DNA of 64,000 nucleotides, from positions 1 to 64,000 of the forward strand of contig CALUEX010000008.1 of NCBI GenBank assembly GCA_944319815.1. Reading direction: 5' to 3'. The stretch comes from an uncultured Prevotella sp. (lineage in GTDB: Bacteria > Bacteroidota > Bacteroidia > Bacteroidales > Bacteroidaceae). Numbering within the stretch: the first letter of the stretch is position 1; every line of letters starts with the position of its first letter. The notes beneath the pieces are model-generated. The model saw only the letters and a program-made list of their open reading frames with translations, was not told the DNA's origin and made no database searches. Shown here one piece after another: positions 25,839 through 33,997 of this stretch. Position numbers and translations under genes: made by a program.

Positions 25839-26588
25839 ATGAAACTCATCTCATGGAATGTTAACGGCCTTCGGGCTTGCGAAGGCAAGGGGTTCAGCGA
25901 CGCATTCAGGCAACTTGACGCCGATTTTTTCTGTCTGCAAGAGACAAAGATGCAGCAAGGACAACTTGACCTGGCTTTCGATGGCTATAAGTCATATTGG
26001 AATTACGCCGAAAAAAAAGGTTATTCCGGCACGGCTATATTCACCCGTCACGAACCTTTAAGCGTGGATTACGGTCTTGGCATCGACGAACATGACCACG
26101 AGGGGCGTGTAATAACACTCGAAATGCCCGACTTTTACCTTGTCACCGTGTACACCCCAAACTCGCAGGACGGTTTGAAGAGGCTTGACTACCGCATGAA
26201 ATGGGAAGACGACTTCCGTGACTACCTGCTCCGACTTGATGCCGTGAAACCCGTCATCGCCTGTGGCGACATGAACGTAGCGCACAAGGAGATAGACTTG
26301 AAGAACCCGAAGACCAACCGCCGCAACGCCGGGTTTACCGACGAAGAACGCGAGAAGTTCACCACACTGCTATCTTCAGGCTTCACGGACACGTTCCGCC
26401 ACTTCTTCCCCGACCTTGAAGGAGCATACTCTTGGTGGTCATACCGCTTCCATGCACGCGAAAAGAACGCGGGGTGGCGCATAGACTACTTCATCGTCTC
26501 CAACCGCATAGTTCCGCAAATAAAGTCAGCAAGCATACATAACGAGATTTATGGCTCTGACCATTGTCCGGTAGAATTAGTAATATAA
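25839..26588 (+). CDS. xth: Exodeoxyribonuclease III
   Basis: 249 residues from the ATG at 25839 ([13 protein letters not shown]); the upstream alternative at 25815 adds eight residues encoded by the end of the repeat. All AP-endonuclease/exonuclease motifs are present: [14 protein letters not shown] near residue 36, YTPNS near 112, GDMNVAH near 148, and SDHCPVEL near 240. It repairs abasic sites and removes 3' blocks. Confidence 0.95.
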   Translation: MKLISWNVNGLRACEGKGFSDAFRQLDADFFCLQETKMQQGQLDLAFDGYKSYWNYAEKKGYSGTAIFTRHEPLSVDYGLGIDEHDHEGRVITLEMPDFYLVTVYTPNSQDGLKRLDYRMKWEDDFRDYLLRLDAVKPVIACGDMNVAHKEIDLKNPKTNRRNAGFTDEEREKFTTLLSSGFTDTFRHFFPDLEGAYSWWSYRFHAREKNAGWRIDYFIVSNRIVPQIKSASIHNEIYGSDHCPVELVI

Positions 26589-26618
26589 GCCAAAAACATA
26601 ATAGATATATAAACGATT

Positions 26619-26653
26619 AAGTTGCTAAGGCTTGAGGCCTTAGCAACTTTTTT
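26619..26653 (+). terminator. Rho-independent terminator after exonuclease III
   Basis: Perfect 13-bp stem (AAGTTGCTAAGGC with its complement), 5-nt loop, and a T-run. Confidence 0.9.
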
Positions 26654-26840
26654 CTATGCCAAAAACAAGTTACGGGCACCAACAATAACCGGCATATACA
26701 AAAGAACTGACGCCAAAAAAGCATACAAGCAGCTACAGGCAATATAGTCTTATACGAGCATAATATGTTCTTTTTGTATCATTTCGCATCCTTATAATGA
26801 GTTTTATCACTGAAAACATTGTAAGGATAAGTTCTTTTTA

Positions 26841-26848
26841 TACTTTTG
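26841..26848 (+). promoter_or_regulatory. -7 promoter element (TACTTTTG)
   Basis: TACTTTTG 26 bp before the ATG at 26875; it lies inside the longer reading frame from 26797 and so argues for the shorter AraC-family protein. Confidence 0.75.
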
Positions 26849-26874
26849 CACAACAGGAACCAAACAACAATGAC

Positions 26875-27783
26875 ATGAAGAGCAAATCACCGGAACGACT
26901 GTCGTTCCATGAATTAAAGTCAATAATGAGCAGCTTCAAGAGCGATAGAAAGCCAATATGGTACATCGGGAAAGGAATGGCTATGCTCGGTGGAAGGCAC
27001 AATGAGTTCCAGAAGATATTTCAACCCGACACACCCTACATCATTGAAGACTGCCGCATAGGGTACATTAAGAGCGGGAAAATCAGCCTGACGGTAAACC
27101 TCATCGAGCATGAATACGGCGCAGGGACGTTCGCCTTCATATCTTCAGGCAGCATATTGCAGATAAGCCGAATGTCCGACGACTTCGACTTGTGCGGCAT
27201 GATGCTTAGCGACGAACGGCTAAAAGCGGCTTCAGACACGGTGTTGCCTACTTGGTGCAACGGCAGCGCATCGTTCTTTACTATACACCCACAAGCCGAA
27301 GACGCAACGACGATTTTGCAGATGTTCAACACTATATGGCAATTAATCAACAAGGAACGCTTCCCCGACGAGACGCTCAACGGCCTGATTTACGCAATAA
27401 TACATTATTACAGCTACCTGAAGAGCATTGAGACTGACACGGCACAACCGGAAACATCACGCAGGAACAAACTTTTCAACACATTCATCGACCTCGTCAA
27501 CGCCAATGCAAAGCATGAACGGAAGCTGCAATTCTATGCCGACAAGATGTGCGTGACGCCACGCTACCTCAGCACGGCCATAAAGCAAGCCAGCGGCATC
27601 ACGGCAAAGGAATGGATTGACCGTGCCGTAGTGACAAACGCTAAAATCATGCTGAAATACAGCAGCAAACAAGTGGCAGAAATTGCATACGCCCTCGAGT
27701 TCCCCAACGCCAGCTTTTTCTGTAAATACTTCAAGCACGCCACCGGACTGACGCCGCAAGAATACAGGGGGAAACAGTTTTAA
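26875..27783 (+). CDS. AraC family transcriptional regulator
   Basis: 302 residues from the ATG at 26875 (MKSKSPERLSFHELK); the ATG at 26797 lies upstream of the promoter element. An N-terminal cupin-like ligand domain (about 20-170) is followed by a C-terminal AraC double helix-turn-helix (from about 205; FYADKMCVTPRYLSTAIKQASG and QVAEIAYALEFPNASFFCKYFKHATGLTPQEYR). It stands alone, with terminators on both sides, so its targets cannot be told from context. Confidence 0.92.
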   Translation: MKSKSPERLSFHELKSIMSSFKSDRKPIWYIGKGMAMLGGRHNEFQKIFQPDTPYIIEDCRIGYIKSGKISLTVNLIEHEYGAGTFAFISSGSILQISRMSDDFDLCGMMLSDERLKAASDTVLPTWCNGSASFFTIHPQAEDATTILQMFNTIWQLINKERFPDETLNGLIYAIIHYYSYLKSIETDTAQPETSRRNKLFNTFIDLVNANAKHERKLQFYADKMCVTPRYLSTAIKQASGITAKEWIDRAVVTNAKIMLKYSSKQVAEIAYALEFPNASFFCKYFKHATGLTPQEYRGKQF

Positions 27784-27884
27784 GTGAAAAACGAAAAGAT
27801 AGAAGTGAAAAATCCATTACTTGCCTTTCCTTATGGGAATAAAAGGTAATGGATTTTTCACTTCTATCTTTTCGTTTTTCACTT
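27782..27884. terminator. Long perfect A/T-rich hairpin between convergent genes
   Basis: About 39-bp perfect arms (beginning AAGTGAAAAACGAAAAGATA) start at the AraC stop codon and end 2 bp before the DUF4738 stop. T-runs on both strands make it a plausible bidirectional terminator; same family as 22897-22982. Confidence 0.75.
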
Positions 27885-27886
27885 AA

Positions 27887-28432
27887 TCATTCCTCCATTT
27901 CGCCGTCGAGCCTCATGTCCTTGCTTATTGACACAGCTCCCATGCGCGAGACTGTGAGCAGCAGGGGCACGTAATCGTCGCTCAAGGCATCGGGAGCACC
28001 TACACTCGCGGCAAAGACAAGGTTGTCGCCGTCAACATGGTCAAAAACGACACCGAGCAACGCGCTTTTTTTAAGGTAATCCCCGCTCACCTGCGACGAG
28101 AAGTCGTCCTTCGTGAAAGTCTTGTCGAAAAACACCGTGCCGTCAGGCCGCTTTACGTTCACTGCTATCTTGTTGTCATAATACTTACCGCCCGCGTCGT
28201 CCACCACTACGGGAAGGCCCGTGTCAGCCGTTCGCACGATTGAAAACGAATATTGCTTGCCAAGCCAATCAACCGCGTCACTGAACGACGAGTCCTGCAT
28301 CCTGACTGGCGAGGCCGGTGCCTTCACGACGGGCTTCTTCGCTATTATATCTTTCTCTTGCTTCTTCTCGCCGCAAGCCGAAAAGGCTAAAGCCACGACC
28401 ACTGCGGCAAACAATGTCTGAACGAATTTCAT
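27887..28432 (-). CDS. DUF4738 family lipoprotein
   Basis: 181 residues from the ATG at 28432 (MKFVQTLFAAVVVALAFSAC), a clear lipoprotein signal with the acylated cysteine at residue 20. In-frame ATGs at 28447 and 28459 fall at or inside the promoter. The body (RMQDSSFSDAVDWLGKQYSFSIVR ... VSRMGAVSISKDM) has the DUF4738 pattern. Probably a periplasmic or outer-membrane lipoprotein of unknown function. Confidence 0.82.
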   Translation of the reverse strand: MKFVQTLFAAVVVALAFSACGEKKQEKDIIAKKPVVKAPASPVRMQDSSFSDAVDWLGKQYSFSIVRTADTGLPVVVDDAGGKYYDNKIAVNVKRPDGTVFFDKTFTKDDFSSQVSGDYLKKSALLGVVFDHVDGDNLVFAASVGAPDALSDDYVPLLLTVSRMGAVSISKDMRLDGEMEE

Positions 28433-28456
28433 ACCATGATTTTTCATTTTCAATCG

Positions 28457-28464
28457 CAAAAGTA
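28457..28464 (-). promoter_or_regulatory. -7 promoter element for DUF4738 gene
   Basis: TACTTTTG on the minus strand, 24 nt upstream of the chosen start codon. Confidence 0.7.
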
Positions 28465-28538
28465 GTATAATTTAATTAAAATGCAAAACAAAACGCCGTT
28501 TCACTTCCTTTTAATTTTGGATTTTGGCATAAATACAC

Positions 28539-28546
28539 TATTTTTG
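28539..28546 (+). promoter_or_regulatory. -7 promoter element (TATTTTTG)
   Basis: TATTTTTG 74 bp before the first DUF4230 gene; a second candidate, TAATTTTG, is at 28512-28519. Confidence 0.65.
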
Positions 28547-28620
28547 CCAAAACGAGCCGTACAACGGAACGTCCGCAAAACGCGGCCGACGGCGCACAAA
28601 CACCAATTTTACCCCGAGAC

Positions 28621-29298
28621 ATGAAGAAACTGACGCTGTACTTAATCCTGCTGGCAACGGCCTTGGCGGCGTGCCATGGCGACCAAGCCACACGCAAGGC
28701 GGCCAAGCCACTCGACACCATACCGGTGATGGTGATGCAGATACGCAAATGCTCAAAGCTCTACACAGCCGAATACCAGGTACACAAGATTGTGACCCAC
28801 GACGACAAGGTTGAGCTCAAGGGTACGCTGTTCGACAAGAAATTCAACATCCCCATGCCCATGTCGTCGCGTAAAATCGCCATACCCATAGAAGCAAAGC
28901 TGAAAGCATACATCGACTTCAGCGGCTTCAGCGAAAAGAACGTGGCCGTCAACGGCGACAAGGTGGAGATAATACTGCCTGACCCGAAAGTGGAAATGAC
29001 CTCGAGCCGCATCGACCACGACGGCATCAGGAAACACGTCTCCATCATACGCTCCAACTTCACTGACGCGGAGATGGCCGGCTACGAGAAGCAGGGGCGC
29101 GAGGCTATCATCAAAAGCATACCCAGCCTGGGCATAATAGAAATGGCCAAGGAGAGCGCAACGCACGCCTTGGTGCCCATGCTGGCACACCTGGGCTACA
29201 AGGAAGAGAACATCACAATAACGTTCCGAAAGGAGTTCACCGCCGAGGACCTGCCAATGCTCCTCGACACAAAAGCCACTGAAAATGGGAAACGGTAA
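28621..29298 (+). CDS. DUF4230 family lipoprotein
   Basis: 225 residues. MKKLTLYLILLATALAAC is a lipoprotein signal with the cysteine at residue 18. The domain (YQVHKIVTHDDK ... VAVNGDKVEIILPDPKVEMTSSRIDHDG) matches DUF4230, whose function is unknown. It overlaps a second DUF4230 gene by 14 bp. Confidence 0.82.
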   Translation: MKKLTLYLILLATALAACHGDQATRKAAKPLDTIPVMVMQIRKCSKLYTAEYQVHKIVTHDDKVELKGTLFDKKFNIPMPMSSRKIAIPIEAKLKAYIDFSGFSEKNVAVNGDKVEIILPDPKVEMTSSRIDHDGIRKHVSIIRSNFTDAEMAGYEKQGREAIIKSIPSLGIIEMAKESATHALVPMLAHLGYKEENITITFRKEFTAEDLPMLLDTKATENGKR

Positions 29299-29956
29299 TA
29301 ACGGTAAAGTAAGGAAAGGCAACTGGGCATACACGCTGATGAAAAGCATAGGCCGCATGAAGCTCGCCGCCATCGTGGCCATCGTGCTCCTTGCCGTAAT
29401 CTCGGCTGCATACCTGGTGAAGTCGTGCCACGGCAGCAGCATAACTACAAGCGTAAACGACAAAATCGACATAACGCCCACGCAAGTGGCGGCCATGAAG
29501 GAAATCGGCGAATGGGAGTTTCTCTCAATCGAAGACGAGGAGATGGTTGACACGACGAGGAAAGGACTGTTCAGTAGCGACGAGCTAATCCGCATCTACT
29601 CGGGCACGCTTCGCCTCGGCATCGACCTCGGCGAGGCCAAGGACGACTGGCTGACGGTGGTCGGCGACACTCTGAAAGTAACGCTGCCAAGGGTGAAGCT
29701 GCTCGACGAGGACTTCATCGACGAGGCCAAGACGCAGCCGTTCTTCGAGACAGGCACGTGGAACGACGCCGCGCGCGAAGCCATGTACCGGCGTGCACGC
29801 GAAAAGATGAAGCGGCGATGCCTTACGAAAGAGAACATCGAAAGCGCCGAGAACAACGCCACGAAACAGTTTTTCCAGATGTTCAAGGCCATGGGCTTCA
29901 AGTATGTTGAGGTAAGGTTTGCACCCACCCCACCCCTCCCAAATGGAGGGGAATGA
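29285..29956 (+). CDS. DUF4230 family protein, C-terminus encoded by a repeat
   Basis: 223 residues with one N-terminal membrane helix (about 26-45) rather than a lipobox, then a DUF4230 domain (WEFLSIEDEEMVDTTRK ... TLKVTLPRVKLLDEDFID). It is a diverged tandem partner of the gene before it. Its last roughly ten residues (APTPPLPNGGE) and its stop codon are read from a CCCACCCC/CCCTCCC repeat (29928 onward), so the natural C-terminus has probably been replaced by repeat insertion. Confidence 0.82.
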   Translation: MGNGNNGKVRKGNWAYTLMKSIGRMKLAAIVAIVLLAVISAAYLVKSCHGSSITTSVNDKIDITPTQVAAMKEIGEWEFLSIEDEEMVDTTRKGLFSSDELIRIYSGTLRLGIDLGEAKDDWLTVVGDTLKVTLPRVKLLDEDFIDEAKTQPFFETGTWNDAAREAMYRRAREKMKRRCLTKENIESAENNATKQFFQMFKAMGFKYVEVRFAPTPPLPNGGE

Positions 29957-29996
29957 AAAGGCAGCCCCTCCCAACCTCCCCAAGGGGAGGGGAATG
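29928..29996. repeat. G/C-rich palindromic repeat, two partial copies
   Basis: CACCCCTCCCAAATGGAGGGG and CTCCCCAAGGGGAGGGG, each followed by AATGAAAAGGC, lie head to tail. They belong to the family of the 25714-25823 palindrome and run into the end of the DUF4230 coding region. Confidence 0.7.
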
Positions 29997-30238
29997 AAAA
30001 GGCTAATGTCTTAACTACTTTACTACATAACTCCTTAACTCCTAAAGAAAAAGACTATTGTCTTTAACTACTTAGCGAACGTAGTGAGCGTTCACTTCCT
30101 TAACTACTAATGAATGGGAGCTTTGCGGACATTCATTTTAAAATAGTTACCCGGACGCTCAGACCGAGCGTCCCTACACATTGGTGGCAACGTGGCAGAG
30201 GATAATAGCGGACATTCATCTAACCTTTTTTGCATATC
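29997..30238. other. Gene-free composite repeat region
   Basis: No gene. It contains hairpins AGCGAACGTAGTGAGCGTTC and GGACGCTCAGACCGAGCGTCC and the pair ATGAATGGG / CGGACATTCAT. Parts align in reverse with 14340-14380 and 14580-14660. Confidence 0.55.
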
Positions 30239-30312
30239 AAGCCCCTCCCTTCGGGAGGGCTGGGGTGGGTGCCTATTGTTGTGGATGGATGCCTAATTGG
30301 CTGGGGTGGGTA
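30239..30312. repeat. G/C-rich palindromic repeat
   Basis: AGCCCCTCCCTTCGGGAGGG (30239-30258) followed by GCTGGGGTGGGTGCC, with GGCTGGGGTGGGTAC again about 40 bp later; same family as 25714-25823. It lies just past the stop of the minus-strand DsbD/ArsG-like gene. Confidence 0.7.
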
Positions 30313-30319
30313 CATTTCC

Positions 30320-31018
30320 TTAATTAAATATACAAAACATTCCCGCACCGATGAAAAGCACGCCTACCACGATGTTAATCCACCGCTGCACGGCGTGCAT
30401 CTTGGCGCGCATGGCGTCAGTTCCGCTTATGCCGTAAGCCACGGCCCACGCCATGAGGACGGTAGGAACCGACGTGGCCAAGGCAAAGACCACGGGCAGG
30501 AAATAGCCTCCCGCAGAGCGAGCCGACAGCGGCATGAGCATCCCGAAATACACGATTGCACTCTCGGGGCAAAAAGACAATGCCAACAGCACGCCCAGAG
30601 CAAGGCTGCCCCAGAAGCCGCCGAAGCGACGGCCACGCGCCTGAACGTCAGGGCAATGCTCGTGCTTGTGAATGAAACGCTCAAGGATGAAATACAGACC
30701 GACGGCTACCAGCACAGGGCCAAGCAGCCTCTCGCCCCACTCAGAAAACCAACGCCCTGCCATCCCGACGGCACCGCTGCCCCTGAACACGGCCAGCAAC
30801 ACCACGCCAAGCAGCGAATAGGCCAATATGCGGCCAAGAGTATAGGCCAAGCCGTTGATGAACACGCGGCGGCGACAGTGCGCATCCTTGGCTATATAGC
30901 CCATGGCCGCCACGTTGGCGGCAAGCGGACACGGGTGCAACGCCACGATAAGTCCAAGCAGGAAAGCCGTAAAGACGGGAAAGCCGTTATTATCTATAAT
31001 ACCTTGAACGAAGTCCAT
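30320..31018 (-). CDS. DsbD/ArsG-type membrane protein
   Basis: 232 residues from the ATG at 31018 (MDFVQGIID); the ATG at 31033 would coincide with the transcription start. Six or so membrane helices are predicted. Cysteines occur in ALHPCPLAAN (near residue 29) and LSFCPESAIVYF (near 147), matching the paired cysteines of the DsbD transmembrane/aminobenzylarsenical efflux (ArsG) family. It may pass electrons across the membrane or export a metalloid compound; no arsenic genes are nearby. Confidence 0.8.
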   Translation of the reverse strand: MDFVQGIIDNNGFPVFTAFLLGLIVALHPCPLAANVAAMGYIAKDAHCRRRVFINGLAYTLGRILAYSLLGVVLLAVFRGSGAVGMAGRWFSEWGERLLGPVLVAVGLYFILERFIHKHEHCPDVQARGRRFGGFWGSLALGVLLALSFCPESAIVYFGMLMPLSARSAGGYFLPVVFALATSVPTVLMAWAVAYGISGTDAMRAKMHAVQRWINIVVGVLFIGAGMFCIFN

Positions 31019-31040
31019 ATTACCATAAAACATTATTCTG

Positions 31041-31048
31041 CAAAGTTA
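31041..31048 (-). promoter_or_regulatory. -7 promoter element for DsbD/ArsG-like gene
   Basis: TAACTTTG on the minus strand, 22 nt before the chosen start. Confidence 0.65.
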
Positions 31049-31371
31049 CTGAAATTCCACGAGACTGTAGACGGGCGTATGTTATTTAAGAAAACTTTAC
31101 ACTTCACCGGCGCATACGCAAGCAGACGGGCGCCTAACGGGCACGCATCAGTAACCGACTGATAATCAACAACTTCCCAATATGTGGCATTTTACGTTAC
31201 GAAACATGGCATATCATGCCGCAAAATGCCGCAAACCGCAGGCCAAAATGCCACAAACGGCACGATGCCCGGCGAAAGGGCACCAAGCTAACGGGAAAAA
31301 CGAAAAAAACGGATACTGCAAACCAAGCCTAAGAAAAGTGAAAAAAATTTGGCGCGTAACGATAAAACGAT
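31049..31371. other. Intergenic region between divergent genes, about 320 bp
   Basis: No gene. It carries the 22-bp-phased array at 31182-31269 between two divergent promoters. Confidence 0.6.
31182..31269. repeat. 22-bp-phased array, copy 6
   Basis: Exact 22-bp units start at 31182, 31204, 31226 and 31248 (ATGTGGCATTTTACG..., ACATGGCATATCATG..., ATGCCGCAAACCGC..., ATGCCACAAACGGC...). The leader GATAATCAACAACTTCCC directly precedes it and closely resembles that of copy 10. The array lies between divergent promoters, so it is not placed to end either transcript. Confidence 0.88.
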
Positions 31372-31379
31372 TAATTTTG
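31372..31379 (+). promoter_or_regulatory. -7 promoter element (TAATTTTG)
   Basis: TAATTTTG 24 bp before the serine acetyltransferase start at 31404. Confidence 0.75.
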
Positions 31380-31403
31380 CAAACAATATTGATTTACCAT
31401 TTG

Positions 31404-32294
31404 ATGAGTAACGAACCCTTGACGCAGATACTCGCGCAGACAACCGAGAAGTTGTCAAGGCACGAGTCGTTGAAAGAACTGTTCCACCAACACCGAGACG
31501 GCGACCCGCTGCCATCGGGCATAGCCCTCAAGGAGATTATCGAGCTGGCCCGCTCGATACTGTTCCCGGGTTTCTACGGCAAGTCAACGGTAAACCAGAC
31601 CACCCTGAAATACCATATTGGCGTAAACGTCGAAAGGATGCACCAGCTGCTCACGGAGCAGGTGCTGGCCGGCCTGTGCTTCATGGACGCCGAGGGCACG
31701 CCCACGGGCATCCCCCTCTACCGCCGCCCGCAGGCCGAGGAGATGGCCGCACGGCTGGTGGAGCGGCTGCCGATGATACGCGACGTGCTCGCCACCGACG
31801 TTGAGGCGGCCTACAACGGCGACCCGGCGGCCGAGAGCAAGGGCGAAATAATATCGTGCTACCCCATAATCCGTGCGCTCGTCAACTACCGCATAGCCCA
31901 CGAGCTGGTGAAGCTCGGCGTGCCGCTCATACCGCGCATCATCACCGAGATGGCCCACTCGGAGACCGGCATAGACATACACCCGGCGGCGGAAATAGGG
32001 CACCACTTCACCATTGACCACGGCACGGGCGTCGTGATTGGCGCAACGTGCATCATAGGCAACAACGTCAAGCTGTACCAGGGCGTCACCCTCGGCGCCA
32101 AGAGCTTCCCGCTCGACGACAACGGCAACCCCATCAAGGGCATACCCCGCCACCCCATACTGGAAGACAACGTAATAGTCTACTCTAACGCCACCATCCT
32201 CGGCCGCATAACCATCGGAAAGGGCTGCGTAGTCGGAGCGAACATCTGGGTGACGGAAGACATGGTGCCGATGTCAAAAAAGGTGAAAAAGTAA
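31404..32294 (+). CDS. Serine O-acetyltransferase (EpsC/CysE type)
   Basis: 296 residues from the ATG at 31404 (MSNEPLTQILAQTTEKL); the open frame extends back to 31182 through the 22-bp array, which is not coding. The C-terminal half is a left-handed beta-helix of hexapeptide repeats (GIDIHPAAEIGHHFTIDHGTG, VVIGATCIIGNNVKLYQG) with the serine acetyltransferase acidic and histidine residues. It makes O-acetylserine for cysteine synthesis. No cysteine synthase is adjacent. Confidence 0.9.
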   Translation: MSNEPLTQILAQTTEKLSRHESLKELFHQHRDGDPLPSGIALKEIIELARSILFPGFYGKSTVNQTTLKYHIGVNVERMHQLLTEQVLAGLCFMDAEGTPTGIPLYRRPQAEEMAARLVERLPMIRDVLATDVEAAYNGDPAAESKGEIISCYPIIRALVNYRIAHELVKLGVPLIPRIITEMAHSETGIDIHPAAEIGHHFTIDHGTGVVIGATCIIGNNVKLYQGVTLGAKSFPLDDNGNPIKGIPRHPILEDNVIVYSNATILGRITIGKGCVVGANIWVTEDMVPMSKKVKK

Positions 32295-32467
32295 AAACAC
32301 ACCCGACAAAACCGCAAATATTATCAACTAAATAAAACCTAAAAAACAAGAACAGCATAAGAGTAAAAAATGAGGACGGCAATAACGGCACGTAAAAAAG
32401 GCATGTCCCTTTTTGCATTTTCTTACCGTTTTCACGTTTTTACTTTTACAAAATCGCAAACAAAACG

Positions 32468-33997
32468 ATGGAACAAGAATTCGAACTCATAGCCAAGACG
32501 TTCATGGGCCTTGAGCCCGTGTTGGCAAAGGAGCTTACGCAATTAGGTGCAAACAACGTGCAGATAGGGCGCAGGATGGTGTCGTTCACGGGCGACAAGG
32601 AGATGATGTACCGCGCCAACTTCAGCCTGCACACAGCCATAAGGGTAATCAAGCCCATAAAGCATTTCAAGGCGCAGTCGGCCGACGACGTGTACGACGA
32701 GGTGAAGAAAATCGACTGGAGCCAATACCTTGACCTGAAAAAGAGCTTTGCCGTAGACTCGGTGGTGTTCTCCGAAGAGTTCCGCCACTCAAAGTTCGTG
32801 TCTTACAAAGTGAAGGACGCCATCGTTGACCAGTTCCGCGAGAAGACTGGGCAACGCCCCAACATATCCGTGGCCAACCCGGACATACGCCTGAATATGC
32901 ACATAGCCGAAGACCGCTGCACGCTGTCGCTCGACTCGAGCGGCGAAAGCCTGCACCGCCGCGGCTACAGGCAGGAGTCAGTGGAGGCCCCGCTCAACGA
33001 GGTGCTGGCCGCCGGCATGATACTGATGACGGGATGGCAGGGCGACACGGACTTCATTGACCCGATGTGTGGCTCCGGCACGCTGCTCGTCGAAGCCGCG
33101 CTCATAGCCCGCAACATAGCCCCGGGAGTGTTCCGCAAGGGATACGCCTTCGAGAAATGGCCCGATTTCGACGCCGACCTGTTCGACCGCATCTACAACG
33201 ACGACTCGCAGGAACGCGAGTTCACCCACCACATATACGGCTACGACATTGACATGAAGGCCGTGCAGAAAGCCAACCTGAACGTGCGCGCAGCCGGACT
33301 GACAAAGGACATCAGCGTGGAGCTGGCCGACTTCAAGGACTTCAAGCAGCCCAACGATAAAGCCATCATGGTGACCAACCCGCCATACGGCGAACGCATA
33401 TCCACCCCTGACCTGCTCGGCACTTACCGCATGATAGGCGAGACGCTCAAGCACAACTTCAAGAACAACGATGCTTGGGTGCTGAGCTACCGCGAGGAGT
33501 GCTTCGACCAAATAGGCCTGAAGCCGTCGATAAAAATCCCGCTCTACAACGGTTCGCTTGAATGCGAGTTCCGTAAGTACCAGATTTTCGAGGGCAAGTT
33601 GAGCGACTTCCGCGGCGCCGGCAACATCCTCAAGACCGACGAGGAGAAGAAGGCAATGGCCGAGAAGCACCGCTTCAAGGAGAACCGCGAGTTCAAGAAG
33701 CGTCTCGACGAAACCGAGGACAACGAGGAAGGCGACATACGCACGTTCAAGTTCCATAAGTTCGAGCTTGGCAACCGTGGCTCGCGCGACCGCGAACGCC
33801 GCAGGGACGACCGCGACAGGCGCGACTTTGACCGCAGGCGCCGTGACGACAACGACCGTGGCGAACGCGGTTACGGCCGTGGCCGACGCGATTTTGACGA
33901 CCGTGGAAGCCGGACAGACCGCCGCGGAGGACGCGACTTCAAGGGAAGCAGGGACAGGAAAGATTACGGCAAGAAAGGCAGAAGATATGACGAGTAA
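32468..33997 (+). CDS. RlmL-like 23S rRNA guanine-N2 methyltransferase with charged tail
   Basis: 509 residues. A THUMP domain (about 50-155) leads into a class I methyltransferase: DFIDPMCGSGTLLVEAALIA near residue 196 (SAM site) and IMVTNPPYGERI near 299 (catalytic NPPY). It should methylate guanine in 23S rRNA (the m2G2445 family). The last roughly 80 residues are low-complexity Arg/Asp/Gly repeats (DRERRRDDRDRRD ... RRGGRDFKG), likely a disordered RNA-binding tail. The stop lies 11 bp inside the start of the next gene. Confidence 0.9.
   Translation: MEQEFELIAKTFMGLEPVLAKELTQLGANNVQIGRRMVSFTGDKEMMYRANFSLHTAIRVIKPIKHFKAQSADDVYDEVKKIDWSQYLDLKKSFAVDSVVFSEEFRHSKFVSYKVKDAIVDQFREKTGQRPNISVANPDIRLNMHIAEDRCTLSLDSSGESLHRRGYRQESVEAPLNEVLAAGMILMTGWQGDTDFIDPMCGSGTLLVEAALIARNIAPGVFRKGYAFEKWPDFDADLFDRIYNDDSQEREFTHHIYGYDIDMKAVQKANLNVRAAGLTKDISVELADFKDFKQPNDKAIMVTNPPYGERISTPDLLGTYRMIGETLKHNFKNNDAWVLSYREECFDQIGLKPSIKIPLYNGSLECEFRKYQIFEGKLSDFRGAGNILKTDEEKKAMAEKHRFKENREFKKRLDETEDNEEGDIRTFKFHKFELGNRGSRDRERRRDDRDRRDFDRRRRDDNDRGERGYGRGRRDFDDRGSRTDRRGGRDFKGSRDRKDYGKKGRRYDE

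Noticed and set aside
26797-26874. Longer N-terminus for the AraC-family regulator
   Set aside because: The promoter element at 26841-26848 lies inside this extension, so transcripts would not contain it.
30230-31162. A 310-codon plus-strand open frame opposite the DsbD/ArsG-like gene
   Set aside because: The translation is rich in His, Gln and Arg and without hydrophobic structure; the opposite strand encodes a clear membrane protein with a promoter.
31182-31269. The 22-bp arrays as simple transcription terminators
   Set aside because: Some copies can form terminator hairpins, but at least two lie between divergent promoters and several lack paired units followed by a T-run, so termination alone does not explain the family.
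31182-31403. Upstream extension of the serine acetyltransferase reading frame
   Set aside because: It reads through the 22-bp array and past the promoter element at 31372, so it is not coding.
33768-33986. Upstream extension of the DPP IV reading frame
   Set aside because: Ala/Thr/Val-rich translation simply mirrors the methyltransferase tail; the signal peptide starts at 33987.
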